The notes below the pieces were generated by a model. That model was not told where the DNA came from. It was given only the letters and a program-made list of their open reading frames with translations, and searched no databases. This document shows positions 32,106 through 40,953 of a stretch of DNA of 61,757 bases, piece by piece (the stretch's first letter is position 1; every line of letters begins with the position of its first letter). A program made the translations under genes and the position numbers. The stretch is from a virus, in the IMG/VR virus record IMGVR_UViG_3300049629_000170, positions 1 through 61,757 of that record, one strand, 5' to 3'.

Positions 32106-33253
32106 GGTGGATCATTGTTTTACTTTTCTTTGTGAACCCACTGAGTGCACAATTCACTTACTCAGGATATATGTACAGTGCTAATGGAGGTGCTGCTATA
32201 AACGTTCCTGTGAAGCTTTATAAAAGAACAACAACTACTACAGGAAATAACTCTACTACAGTAAAGGTTTATAGAACTCATAATGGAACTGGTGCTACCA
32301 CACAGTACTCTACTTATCCTTCTACGAGATCAGAAATGGATAGGTGTTTTAACACAAGTTACTCCCACACTAGTTTGTGGTCAACAACTACAATGTCAGG
32401 TAACTCTTCTTTAAATTTTGGAACTTATAGTACATTAACTTCTGCAGGTGCTAGTGTTCCTAGTAGTGGAGATTACTATGCTACAGAAGTAAGTTTTACT
32501 TTTACCCCTGCAGAAACTGGCACTTATTCTTTTGGTATGACTTCTGATGATGGATCAGATCTTTGGCTAGTAAACACAGGAAGTATTATTGAATACTATG
32601 GAGGTAAAGGAGTAGGTACTTACAAATACGGCAGTGTGAGTTTAACCGCAGGTACTTCTTATACGTTTATTGCACGCATGCAAGAATACTCTGGCGGAGA
32701 TGGATTATATCTTATCTGGAGAAGACCTTCTCAATCTGCACATTCTTATCAATCTTCTGAAGTAGGGACAATAACTACTACAACTTCTTCTTGGACTTTA
32801 GATGCTACAGCCTATACTAACTCTTCAGGATACTATGCTTTCTCTAGAACCACTACTGCAAGTACGCAATGGTATATACAAGTAGATGTACCTACAAGAA
32901 TTCAGGCTTACACTAGCACAGATATTCAAACAGTATCTAATATTATCTTAGGTAAGTCTACAGTCAATGGATTATCTTATCACAGATTTGATGTTAATGA
33001 TGACGGAAGATTAAACATTGCAGACAAGTATTACGTAGCTGCTAGGAAGTCAGGAAGATTTACTAGATGGAGGTTAGCCTCTGATGTAAGAATATTTACA
33101 GCTACTGAGTACAATACAATCTCTTCTTCTACTGGTAATGTGCGTACTACATATCCAGGAATAACTACCTTCTCAACTTCTACTTTAACTAGTGGAGGAA
33201 CCCTTAATCTATATTTAATAGCTCCTGGATACTCTGGAGCAGTAACTTACTAA
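32102..33253 (+). CDS. Secreted PA14-dockerin protein, 383 aa
   Basis: A signal peptide (1-16, cut at LSA-Q) is followed by a PA14 domain (about 60-225) with its typical core: FTFTPAETGTYSFGMTSDDGSDLWL...SVSLTAGTSYTFIARMQEYSGGDGLYLIW. PA14 domains bind sugars in many bacterial surface enzymes and adhesins. Residues about 275-330 are dockerin-like (STDIQTVSNIILG and the calcium loop DVNDDGRLNIAD). They are followed by RFTRW...IFTATEYNTISSSTGN, clearly homologous to the equivalent part of the 27401 protein. It has no type IX end domain of its own, so it may be held at the surface by the cohesins of that protein. Confidence 0.8.
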   Translation: MRWIIVLLFFVNPLSAQFTYSGYMYSANGGAAINVPVKLYKRTTTTTGNNSTTVKVYRTHNGTGATTQYSTYPSTRSEMDRCFNTSYSHTSLWSTTTMSGNSSLNFGTYSTLTSAGASVPSSGDYYATEVSFTFTPAETGTYSFGMTSDDGSDLWLVNTGSIIEYYGGKGVGTYKYGSVSLTAGTSYTFIARMQEYSGGDGLYLIWRRPSQSAHSYQSSEVGTITTTTSSWTLDATAYTNSSGYYAFSRTTTASTQWYIQVDVPTRIQAYTSTDIQTVSNIILGKSTVNGLSYHRFDVNDDGRLNIADKYYVAARKSGRFTRWRLASDVRIFTATEYNTISSSTGNVRTTYPGITTFSTSTLTSGGTLNLYLIAPGYSGAVTY

Positions 33254-33254
33254 C

Positions 33255-33701
33255 ATGAAAAAACTATTTATACTTTCTGCCCTAGTCACTATGATGACTT
33301 CTCTGAGTGCTCAATGCTACAAAGTTGACACTGTAACTTCAATTGCTTCTGTAACAGAGATAGGAGGAAGGCCTATCATTTTCGGAGTACAGACAACTTT
33401 AGAAGAGATCGCTTCTTCAAAGTACCAATTATGTAATGAGGGCAGTCCTATTTCAGGAGAAATCAAATCCATTGCTATGCCTGAGCAACTCTTAAACATT
33501 GTAGGCTTACAGTTTCTTAAGCGTGAGTACATTGTAATTACACAGATCAATGTCAATGGAACTGTTGTAACAGGAGAAGCAAAGAAGATTGTCTATGTAA
33601 ATGCAATGTTTGTTTCTGTAGAAGGGATTCCTCACAACAGAAAAGCTTACTCTAAGGCCTTGGAGAAGTCGTTTAAGAATGGATTTGAAAACTTGAAATA
33701 G
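33255..33701 (+). CDS. Small exported protein, 148 aa
   Basis: Signal peptide 1-19 (KKLFILSALVTMMTSLSA-Q). The mature part has two cysteines and a strand-rich centre (REYIVITQINVNGTVVTGEAKKIVYVNAMFVSV), then a helical end (NRKAYSKALEKSFKNGFENL). It is the last gene of the secretion cassette and has no recognised family. Its place suggests a periplasmic accessory factor for the CsgG-like export proteins. Confidence 0.6.
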   Translation: MKKLFILSALVTMMTSLSAQCYKVDTVTSIASVTEIGGRPIIFGVQTTLEEIASSKYQLCNEGSPISGEIKSIAMPEQLLNIVGLQFLKREYIVITQINVNGTVVTGEAKKIVYVNAMFVSVEGIPHNRKAYSKALEKSFKNGFENLK

Positions 33702-33702
33702 G

Positions 33703-34025
33703 ATAATATCCTTCTCAAATGAGAAGTTGTCTATTTTGACTTTCTATTCTAACTTATATTACAGCAGTTTTTAACCAAATAGCTCTCGGAGCTAAGTCTC
33801 TGTTCTGTCCACTTATTGCCTACGGTCTATTAGTTGTAGGTCAGAGCACTGTAAACTTCGTAAGAACATTTCGACACTATCGGAGAAACCTCTTTTCACC
33901 TCTGAGGGCTACTCATACTATCCGACTTCTAGCAGATTACTTTCTAATCCTCATCTGCGAACACTAAGAAGTGGTGTCAGTCTACAAATGTAATAGCATT
34001 TGTAGGTCAGAAGTCTGGTGTGTTG
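33703..34025 (+). ncRNA. Hairpin-rich non-coding stretch
   Basis: There is no coding frame over 20 codons in this gap. Hairpins follow one another: GGATAATATCC, TTCTCAAATGAGAA, a GCCTAC/GTAGGTC pair, GCAGATTA paired with TAATCCTCATCTGC through a bulge, and a perfect CTACAAATG/CATTTGTAG stem. A weak promoter-like TTTTGAC with TATATT (33755-33760) lies inside. It could be a separate RNA or the structured 3' end of the operon. The strand is assumed from the upstream genes. Confidence 0.4.
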
Positions 34026-34041
34026 AAAATTTGTGGATTTT

Positions 34042-34314
34042 TTAGAGTCCTGCAGCCTGCTGACCCTTTAGATAATCAGTCTGTTGCATTGGAGGATCAT
34101 CGTCTACAAGAGAGTCCATAGCCATTTCTATGTATTCCCACAACATTTCTTCTGTGTATCTCTTTCTGTAGGTAAAGTCTTTGAAGCCTTCGTATAAAGC
34201 ATTTTTAAATCCTTCTATATCCCCTGCTATCTTAATCTCTTCGTCTTGCAAGGCTAACAGGAATATGTCAAACACTTCCTGAGCTGTGGGTTTTTTAATC
34301 TTTTCCATCGACAT
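34042..34314 (-). CDS. Small acidic protein, 90 aa
   Basis: The only minus-strand gene in the right half. The start at 34314 (or 34308) is preferred to 34335 because the latter lies in the promoter box. The product is acidic and all-helical (TAQEVFDIFLLALQDEE; EMLWEYIEMAMDSLVDDD), with no export signal. Placed divergent to the structural operon with its own promoter, it might be a small regulator, but there is no DNA-binding motif. Confidence 0.55.
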   Translation of the reverse strand: MSMEKIKKPTAQEVFDIFLLALQDEEIKIAGDIEGFKNALYEGFKDFTYRKRYTEEMLWEYIEMAMDSLVDDDPPMQQTDYLKGQQAAGL

Positions 34315-34334
34315 AGCAGTGTTTTTAATTAACA

Positions 34335-34342
34335 CAAATATA
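34335..34342 (-). promoter_or_regulatory. -7 box of the 90-aa gene
   Basis: The minus strand reads TATATTTG here, about 20 bases before the chosen start codon. No clear upstream TTG is present. Confidence 0.5.
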
Positions 34343-34473
34343 AGTTTAAATCTTTTTTTGTCTATAGTGTTTGTCTAATACTTACAAACTAGTAAAATAA
34401 TTATCTAGATTAAAATTTCTCTTAACACGTGTAATATAAAATGTTACACGTGTCTTTAGACTTAACATTTAAC

Positions 34474-34503
34474 TTGACTTTTTTTGCTATAATGGTATAT
34501 TTG
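34474..34503 (+). promoter_or_regulatory. Promoter of the packaging operon
   Basis: TTG (34474-34476), 19 bp, TATATTTG (34496-34503). The first gene starts 25 bases on. No terminator is seen until 40852, so it likely drives the terminase and portal genes. Confidence 0.75.
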
Positions 34504-34527
34504 TTTAAGTAAAAACAAACCAAACCA

Positions 34528-34884
34528 ATGAAAGTAGCACGTAGATATGAAGAAGGAGTCAAGTTACATCAAGCATATATTGATGTATTGCTTAGACTTG
34601 CAGGGTATAGATTGTCAGATCTATACACTAGTATATTAGCCCATAGTTCTTACTACGGTACTTTAGACAAGGAAGTAAAAGAAAGAATCGCAAGTGAGTT
34701 TAGCACATCAGTCCAAGTAATTTCTAACGGAATTACTAGACTAAGAAAAATGGGCATCTTAGAAAAAAACACAGTCAACAGAAGACTGTGTCCTACTAGC
34801 AAGCAAGACGTTACACTCACTTTGATTCTTTCTACAGGAGAAACTAAAAAGGTAGAACCCCAGTTGGAAGCTGCACAAGCATGA
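34528..34884 (+). CDS. Winged-helix DNA-binding protein, 118 aa
   Basis: Residues about 45-85 form a helix-turn-helix (LDKEVKERIASEFSTSVQVISNGITRLRKMGILEK) followed by a possible wing (VNRRLCPTSKQDVTLTLIL). This resembles small replication-initiator or MarR-like folds in which a helix recognises DNA. It heads the packaging operon and overlaps the next gene by four bases, so it may regulate late transcription or bind DNA for packaging. Confidence 0.6.
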   Translation: MKVARRYEEGVKLHQAYIDVLLRLAGYRLSDLYTSILAHSSYYGTLDKEVKERIASEFSTSVQVISNGITRLRKMGILEKNTVNRRLCPTSKQDVTLTLILSTGETKKVEPQLEAAQA

Positions 34885-35435
34885 GAACTGTAAAGGATAA
34901 ATACGACAACATCGAAATAAAAACCTACGCAGCTTACTCCGAGGTTGCTAAGGAAATGGATATGACTATAGACCAAGTAAGCACAGTCTACGAGTGGTAT
35001 CTTAAAAAAACCATCGAAGAGATTAAAGAGCTACCCACAGTTAAAGTAAGATTGTCTGGATTAGGAGTTCTAGTATTTAATCCTAACAAGGCAATGAAGA
35101 CTATAGCTACTAAACTTAAGTCTGAAACTTTGCTTACAGATTCTCCTAGAGAAGATCTTACAGCACTCAGAGGATATAATAACTACTACTTGCTAGAGAA
35201 CTGGATTAAGTTATTTGAAGACAGATACGAAAGAGGAAAATCTAAAAAACTATACGCACCTGTAGTAGTTGATTACTTTGATAGAACTCTTATAACCTTA
35301 AAACAAAACCACAAATATTTATATGAATCCTTACAAAGAGTACATGGCCCTGAGCCTGAAGGGTCTAAAGAATTTGAACAAAGTACTGGAGGGAGTGGCA
35401 ACGAAGACAGCGAACCAATTCAAACTATTGAGTAA
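34881..35435 (+). CDS. IHF/HU-like DNA-bending protein, 184 aa
   Basis: The first 95 residues match the HU/IHF plan: a helical start (YSEVAKEMDMTIDQVSTVYEWYLKKTIEEI) and VKVRLSGLGVLVFNPNK, equivalent to the family's lead into the DNA-binding arm. IHF-like genes are a known mark of crAss-like phages. The C-terminal tail (EPEGSKEFEQSTGGSGNEDSE) is flexible, and its DNA is shared with the next gene in another frame. Confidence 0.65.
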   Translation: MRTVKDKYDNIEIKTYAAYSEVAKEMDMTIDQVSTVYEWYLKKTIEEIKELPTVKVRLSGLGVLVFNPNKAMKTIATKLKSETLLTDSPREDLTALRGYNNYYLLENWIKLFEDRYERGKSKKLYAPVVVDYFDRTLITLKQNHKYLYESLQRVHGPEPEGSKEFEQSTGGSGNEDSEPIQTIE

Positions 35436-35697
35436 TGAAAAACAGAACATTATCGCAGAGCGAATGGATATTTGTCTCAAGTGTCCCTACAATTCAACAA
35501 ACGCAGTATCTTCCCCTGAGTACTTACAACTCACGGGCGAACACTACAGCACTACCAGGTCAGAACTACACTGTTCGTTTTGTGGGTGTATCTGCACCTT
35601 CAAAACAGCATCTCTATCTTCGAATTGTGGAGTAGAGAGTTGGAACGCATCTAAACCAGATAAACAAATAGAACTATTATGGCACAAAGTAGAGTAA
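35323..35697 (+). CDS. Zinc-ribbon protein, 124 aa
   Basis: Four cysteine pairs or near pairs (C-L-K-C, C-S-F-C-G-C-I-C, then S-S-N-C-G with a final W) form a zinc ribbon at residues 50-115, after a helical lead (LKNLNKVLEGVATKTANQFK). This arrangement recurs in small proteins near phage structural genes. The start at 35323 overlaps the IHF-like gene by 113 bases; a start at 35344 is also possible. Both readings keep a long overlap, as the helical lead is part of the usual layout. Confidence 0.6.
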   Translation: MNPYKEYMALSLKGLKNLNKVLEGVATKTANQFKLLSNEKQNIIAERMDICLKCPYNSTNAVSSPEYLQLTGEHYSTTRSELHCSFCGCICTFKTASLSSNCGVESWNASKPDKQIELLWHKVE

Positions 35698-35810
35698 AGA
35701 AACTCACAATCAAGAATGGTTGTGACAAGAAACCAGGAAGTAAGTGTGGAGTACAGATTTACTTCTTGCCTGCTGACAAACCTTTAACACAGGTTTCTTC
35801 TAAAAAATAA
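35679..35810 (+). CDS. Small basic protein, 43 aa
   Basis: A 43-residue frame (starting MAQSRVKKLTIKNGCDK) beginning inside the end of the zinc-ribbon gene (19-base overlap). Basic, with two cysteines 8 apart. Frames of this size before terminase small-subunit genes are common in such phages. It is unrecognised, but supported by position and coupling. Confidence 0.5.
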   Translation: MAQSRVKKLTIKNGCDKKPGSKCGVQIYFLPADKPLTQVSSKK

Positions 35811-35814
35811 GATT

Positions 35815-36021
35815 ATGGAAAACCACCAAGCCCCTAGTCAGCAACCCTACGTATCTAAGACTTTACAGGATAACTTATTCGAGACGTTTAAGATTTTCTG
35901 GAAAGCAGGATACTCGTACGGAAAGACTGGAAGAGATGAAGACTTCTATGCACGTGTTCTTGAAGACATCATGAACATGAACCAGTCAGACTTCTTAAAA
36001 AAATACAACAATGGCAACTAA
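35815..36021 (+). CDS. Hypothetical protein, 68 aa
   Basis: Helical, mildly acidic and aromatic-rich (LFETFKIFWKAGYSYGKTGRDEDFYARVLEDI). It starts four bases after the small basic gene and overlaps the next by 11 bases. Position just before the terminase suggests a packaging helper. Confidence 0.55.
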   Translation: MENHQAPSQQPYVSKTLQDNLFETFKIFWKAGYSYGKTGRDEDFYARVLEDIMNMNQSDFLKKYNNGN

Positions 36022-36328
36022 AAAACTATCCTATATATCAGCAGAACTTGAATGGGCAGAACAACGCTTAACTGAGTGGAGAGCATATATAGATAACAAT
36101 CCTATCAATGGGTTGAAAGACAGAATTGAATGGAAGCCTACAGCCAAAGGAGGAACAATGCCTATGGTTATTGCTAGCCAAGAATCACAAATCAAATCTC
36201 TTAGAGATACTATGAAAGAATACTTAGCTTTACTTGAAGTAGTAGATCGTCTTAGAGAGAAAGAAGAACAAAAAGCAGAAGCCCGTGGATCTCAAGAGAT
36301 TAACGGTAAGATGAAACAATTTAGTTAA
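36011..36328 (+). CDS. Coiled-coil protein before terminase, 105 aa
   Basis: Long helices with charged heptads at both ends (LSYISAELEWAEQRLTEW; SQIKSLRDTMKEYLALLEVVDRLREKEEQK). It ends on the A of the terminase start (TAATG). Its place and helical nature fit a small terminase subunit or packaging factor, but the DNA-binding domain typical of TerS is not visible. Confidence 0.5.
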   Translation: MATKKLSYISAELEWAEQRLTEWRAYIDNNPINGLKDRIEWKPTAKGGTMPMVIASQESQIKSLRDTMKEYLALLEVVDRLREKEEQKAEARGSQEINGKMKQFS

Positions 36329-38340
36329 TGATACATCCTAATCTAGATAGTCCTGAGTTCCTAATCAACGTAAGGAATTTCCCTGATACTGATTCAGAGG
36401 AATATACTGCGTTTTGGGAAAACGAGGATAAGAAGATTACGGAAGGTGTTACTATTAATGGATTTTACTTTTCTCCTTTCATTTATTGGCATTTAAACTA
36501 TTGGTCTATTTATATAGACACTATAGTAGGTAAGCGTCAAGTTCGTAAACTAGATAAACCTCAACTTTGGGACACCTACCTAGCTGTAGATGAAACCATT
36601 CACAAGGCAGAGAATCACGAGGATGGAAAGAAAGGAGTTGTTATGGTAGGATCCAGACGTATCTCTAAGTCTGTTTTGACTTCTTCTTATATGGCTCACA
36701 AAGCCATTACACAGAAGGGTTCTGATAATCTTATTTCAGCTCTTAACCAACCTGATTTAAAAGTAATTACAGATTACGTAGACTTAGGTATTCGTAATCT
36801 TCCTGACTACTTTAGATTTCCTCGTATTGAGGATGACTGGAAGAAGCAGGTTACTTTAGGTTTTAAAGATAAAAAGACCAATGCTCGTAATGAGTGGTCT
36901 AAATTTCACGTACGTAACTTTGATGAAGGCAACAATACGGAAGCAGCTGCTGGTCTTACTCTGTCTTCTTTTCTTTTGGAAGAAGGAGGAAAGGGTAAGA
37001 TTCTTAGTTGCTTAGCGGCAACTACTCCGTGTTTCGATAGTCCTTATGGATGGCGTTGTTCTCCATTTGTTATCGGAACTTCGGGAGACATGAGTAAAGC
37101 TGCTGACCTAGAAGAATTATTTAATAACCCAGAAGCTTACAACTTCCTACCTGTAGAGGCAAACGAAACAGGTAAGAGTTATGGATTGTTTATTCCAGGA
37201 ACTAAATCTCTAAAAGTACCAAAGGAAGAAAAATCCTTAGGACTTTATCTAGGCAAAGAAGAGGCTTCTGAGTTAGACTTAATTAAGATTTGGGTAGCAG
37301 ACGAAGAGAAGGGTAAAGAACTTATCTTAAAGTCTAGAGAACAGATTAAAAAGTCTAGTGGATTAGAGACTTACTTAAAAGAAGTAATGTACTATCCTCT
37401 CACGCACGAGGAGTGTTTCTTAGAGTTATCTCAGAACATTTTCCCAGTAGATTTACTTCAAGAACAACTACAGAAGTTAACTGCCCAAGAGATTGTAGCA
37501 GACAACGTAGAACTCTACATGTCAGCAGACGGAACAGTACGTCACAAGTTTACCGAGAAAAAGGCTGTTACGAACTTCCCTGTTAAACCAACAGATAATA
37601 TTGAGGGTTGTGTACAGATTTGGGAATATCCTCTGTCAGAAGCCCCCTATGGACTTTATACAGCAGGAACGGATCCATACAAACAGTCACAGGCACATTA
37701 CTCAACTTCTTTGGGGTCTACTTACATTTATAAGCGAGTACATAATCTTAACGGAGAAGGCTGGCAGAATATGGTAGTAGCTTGTTATACAGGTCGTCCT
37801 AAGAAGATTGAAACCTGGTACGATACTACTAAGATGCTTCTTAAGTATTACAATGCTAAGACTCTTTGTGAGAACATGGACTATGGTTTTATTCAGCACT
37901 GTGTAGATAAGCAAGAGTCTCCTAGAGTTTTAGAGAAGACACCTAAGTTTCTTAACGACATCCACCCTAACTCTACAGTTAATCGTGACTATGGAATTCA
38001 CATGACCAAGGATATTAAAAACTATTTAATGTCGCTTATCATTGAGTACATCACAGAAGTAGTAGATATAGAAAGAGATGCAGATGGTAACACTATAAAA
38101 GAACGTCTAGGAGTTACTAGAATCTTAGATCCTGTTCTAATTAAGGAATTAATTAAGTTCACACCTAAGTTAAACGTTGACCGAGTTATTTCATTTGGTC
38201 TTACTTTAGCTATGGCTAAGTCTTTAAACACTCAAGTAATTATTTCTGATGCAAGTCAGGATACTAGAATGCAAGCATACTTTAGAGAGAAGAAAGGTTC
38301 GTCTCTTTTTCGTACAACTTCATCACCTTTTCGCTATTAA
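36328..38340 (+). CDS. terL: Terminase large subunit
   Basis: A 670-aa packaging motor. The ATPase part has a Walker A of the form V-G-S-R-R-I-S-K-S (about residues 106-114) and a Walker B-like S-F-L-L-E-E-G-G (about 211-218), followed by the coupling motif CLAATTPCF. The nuclease part begins at GTDPYKQSQAHYSTS (about 453), with its first acidic residue in GTD, and continues through LCENMDYGF (about 511). The protein pumps DNA into the prohead using ATP and cuts it. It is directly followed by the portal gene, as in most tailed phages. Confidence 0.9.
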   Translation: MIHPNLDSPEFLINVRNFPDTDSEEYTAFWENEDKKITEGVTINGFYFSPFIYWHLNYWSIYIDTIVGKRQVRKLDKPQLWDTYLAVDETIHKAENHEDGKKGVVMVGSRRISKSVLTSSYMAHKAITQKGSDNLISALNQPDLKVITDYVDLGIRNLPDYFRFPRIEDDWKKQVTLGFKDKKTNARNEWSKFHVRNFDEGNNTEAAAGLTLSSFLLEEGGKGKILSCLAATTPCFDSPYGWRCSPFVIGTSGDMSKAADLEELFNNPEAYNFLPVEANETGKSYGLFIPGTKSLKVPKEEKSLGLYLGKEEASELDLIKIWVADEEKGKELILKSREQIKKSSGLETYLKEVMYYPLTHEECFLELSQNIFPVDLLQEQLQKLTAQEIVADNVELYMSADGTVRHKFTEKKAVTNFPVKPTDNIEGCVQIWEYPLSEAPYGLYTAGTDPYKQSQAHYSTSLGSTYIYKRVHNLNGEGWQNMVVACYTGRPKKIETWYDTTKMLLKYYNAKTLCENMDYGFIQHCVDKQESPRVLEKTPKFLNDIHPNSTVNRDYGIHMTKDIKNYLMSLIIEYITEVVDIERDADGNTIKERLGVTRILDPVLIKELIKFTPKLNVDRVISFGLTLAMAKSLNTQVIISDASQDTRMQAYFREKKGSSLFRTTSSPFRY

Positions 38341-38362
38341 CTAAAACTAAATAACAAATACA

Positions 38363-40816
38363 ATGATTATTGAATCTCTCAAAGAGTACACTGATCCAGT
38401 CAATCACGCCTACTTTTATCCTGAGCAGTTTGTAAGCTTATCGGATAAAGAAAAGGAGAGCTGGATTAAGTCTACTATGGACTACTTTGCAAATATTGCA
38501 TTTGCACAGTACAAGCAGAATATCACCTTTAGAAAAAACTATAGGTTGCTTAACGGAGAATTTAACTTCTCTGACTACACAAACATCCCTGAGATGCAGG
38601 AACTAATCAGTTACTTAAATGATGTACCTGATCAAGAGCCTGAAGTACCTCAGCACTTAAAGCACTATCCTATTGTTAACCCTCCTATCAATCAGTTGAA
38701 GGGAGAGTTAATTAACCGTCCTCACAAGTACAAGGTTAAAGCAGTAGATGACGAAGCTGTAAACGAGACTATTGATTTCCGTACAGAGTTAATTAAAGAA
38801 CATTTCTTAAAGAAGTTAGAAGCTCAGTTAGAAGGTCAACCTGTTGATCCCGAACAAGAAGCTCAGATGCAACAAGAAATCCAGAACAAAATTTTGGATT
38901 ATACTTCTGTTGCAGAAGAGTGGGGTAACAAAACTTTAAATGCTCTTAAGTACCACTTTAACTTTAGAGAGAAGTCTCAGCAAGCTTTCTTAGATTTCTT
39001 GGTAACAGGTAAAGAGTTTCACCACTTCTACCCAGATAATTCTCGCTTAGGATTTACCTATAAGACAGAGAACCCATCTAACGTATGGTACTTAGCTAAT
39101 CGTAATGCTCAGTACACATCTGACTGTTGGGCTTTAGGTTTGATTGAAGTTCTTTCTATGAGTGAAATCGTAGAGAGATATAATCTTACAGGAGAAGAAG
39201 TAGAGCATTTGAAGAATCGTTCTTTACAGAACTTAAGAAACAACGAATACTCTCCCTTAGCTCCAGCTTTGCCAGATCCTAACGATCCTTTGTGGCAGTT
39301 AACCTTCGAGAACGTAGGTGACTTTGCTAACGGAGGTATTGATCATAACGTATTCTCATTTAACTCTCAGCACTCTTACACAGTTGTTACTTCTTACTGG
39401 CAGTCTAAGAAACGTATCTTCAAACGTACCTACTTAGATGAGGAAGGATTCCAACAAGAGATGTTTGTATCTGAAGATTACAAGATGGATAAAACCTTAG
39501 GTGATATTACTCTTGAGGAACTTTGGATCAACGAATGGTGGAGAGGTATTAAGATTGGTGCAGACATCTACGTAAATGTAGAACCTTTAGAGTTTACTCA
39601 GAGTGCTCCTATTGTAGGTATTATTAATACCACTCGTAACACTCAAGGTAAGTCTTTGTTAGATCTTCTTAAACCCTATCAGGTTCTTTACAACATCTGT
39701 ATGAATCAGTTGTGGGAATTGCTTGAGAAAGAAATTGGTGTTGTATTCTTGGGTGACTTGAAAGTAGTTCCTAAGAAAGACTCTCAGGATCCTATCGAGA
39801 CAATGCTATGGAATGCTAAGAACAGAGGAACTCTTTTGATTGATACTTCAATTGAGAACACAGGAGGAGCTGTACAGTTCAACCAATTCTCTCGCCTTGA
39901 TCTTACTCGTTCACAAGAGATTCAAGCACGTATCCAATTAGCTCAACAACTTCGCTTAGAAGCTTATGAGTTAGTAGGTCTTACTCGTCAACGTCTAGGT
40001 AACTCTCAAGCATCAGATACAGCTACTGCTGCTAACAATGCTTTGATTCAATCCTTTGCTCAAACAGAAACTTGGTTTGCTTGGCATGATAACATCTTAC
40101 AGAAAGTTTATCAGACTATCTTGGATATGGCTCAGTATATTGAATTACAGAAGCCTACTTCTACTTTAAACTATCTAAACTCTGAACTAGAGACTGTATT
40201 CTTACAGGTATCTAAGAATGAATTACTTCATGAGTTGTTTGTATTTGTTTCTTCTTATGCAGAAGACAAAGTTACTCTTGAACAGTTAAAGCAGTTGGCT
40301 CAACCTGCGATGCAGAATGGAGCAGAGCTTTCTGAAATGGTAGATTTGTTTACTGCTAACTCTGAAAGAAGCTTACGTAAGACTTTGTCTGATGTACAGA
40401 AACGTAAAGAAGCTATCCGTCAACAAGATCAAGCGCTTAAGCAACAACAGTTGGAGCAACAACAAGCACAGTTTGAACAGAAGATGCAAATGGATGCAGC
40501 TCAGAAAGCAGAAGATGCTAGAAGAGATGACATGAATAAGCAGCTTGATCGTGAGAACAGACTGCAAGTAGTTCAACTCCAAGGTATTGCTAACGAAGGT
40601 TCTTATAGTCCTGACGTAGATACTACAGGTCTCTTAATTGAACAGACTAAGATAGCTCAAGACATCTCTAAACAAACCTTTGAAAAAGTAACTAAGAATA
40701 AAGAGTTAAATTTAAAGGAGAAAGAGTTGGCACTGAAGGAAAAGGATATCGACACTAAGCTTAAAATAGCACAAACAAATAAAAACAAGTACGATTCAGG
40801 CTCAAAAAAGAAATAA
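38363..40816 (+). CDS. Portal protein
   Basis: An 817-aa protein with the layout of a crAss/P22-type portal: a helical N-terminal region (ESWIKSTMDYFANIAFAQYKQNITFRKNY), a wing/stem with PQHLKHYPIVNPPINQLKGEL, a core with AYELVGLTRQRLG, and a long glutamine-rich helical barrel (residues about 680-760, many Q, K and E). A charged C-terminus (KELNLKEKELALKEKDIDTKL) follows. Portals form the twelve-fold ring at the head vertex through which DNA moves. The long barrel resembles the extended portals of large phages. Confidence 0.85.
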   Translation: MIIESLKEYTDPVNHAYFYPEQFVSLSDKEKESWIKSTMDYFANIAFAQYKQNITFRKNYRLLNGEFNFSDYTNIPEMQELISYLNDVPDQEPEVPQHLKHYPIVNPPINQLKGELINRPHKYKVKAVDDEAVNETIDFRTELIKEHFLKKLEAQLEGQPVDPEQEAQMQQEIQNKILDYTSVAEEWGNKTLNALKYHFNFREKSQQAFLDFLVTGKEFHHFYPDNSRLGFTYKTENPSNVWYLANRNAQYTSDCWALGLIEVLSMSEIVERYNLTGEEVEHLKNRSLQNLRNNEYSPLAPALPDPNDPLWQLTFENVGDFANGGIDHNVFSFNSQHSYTVVTSYWQSKKRIFKRTYLDEEGFQQEMFVSEDYKMDKTLGDITLEELWINEWWRGIKIGADIYVNVEPLEFTQSAPIVGIINTTRNTQGKSLLDLLKPYQVLYNICMNQLWELLEKEIGVVFLGDLKVVPKKDSQDPIETMLWNAKNRGTLLIDTSIENTGGAVQFNQFSRLDLTRSQEIQARIQLAQQLRLEAYELVGLTRQRLGNSQASDTATAANNALIQSFAQTETWFAWHDNILQKVYQTILDMAQYIELQKPTSTLNYLNSELETVFLQVSKNELLHELFVFVSSYAEDKVTLEQLKQLAQPAMQNGAELSEMVDLFTANSERSLRKTLSDVQKRKEAIRQQDQALKQQQLEQQQAQFEQKMQMDAAQKAEDARRDDMNKQLDRENRLQVVQLQGIANEGSYSPDVDTTGLLIEQTKIAQDISKQTFEKVTKNKELNLKEKELALKEKDIDTKLKIAQTNKNKYDSGSKKK

Positions 40817-40851
40817 GAGATACAAATAAGTAATAGATTATAGCACTAAAG

Positions 40852-40885
40852 TAGGGGGTTTTTGAGCCTAAAAATCCCCTATTTT
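40852..40885 (+). terminator. Rho-independent terminator after portal
   Basis: A 12-bp stem (40852-40863 against 40870-40881, one G-U) with loop GAGCCT, followed by TTTT. It separates the packaging operon from the capsid operon. Confidence 0.8.
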
Positions 40886-40923
40886 AACTTATTGTGCATA
40901 TCGTAACCTAATTTATTAATCTC

Positions 40924-40953
40924 TTGTGTTAATTTTTTAAAATATTACTTTTG
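40924..40953 (+). promoter_or_regulatory. Promoter of the capsid operon
   Basis: TTG (40924-40926), 19 bp, TACTTTTG (40946-40953). The first gene starts 21 bases downstream. Confidence 0.7.
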
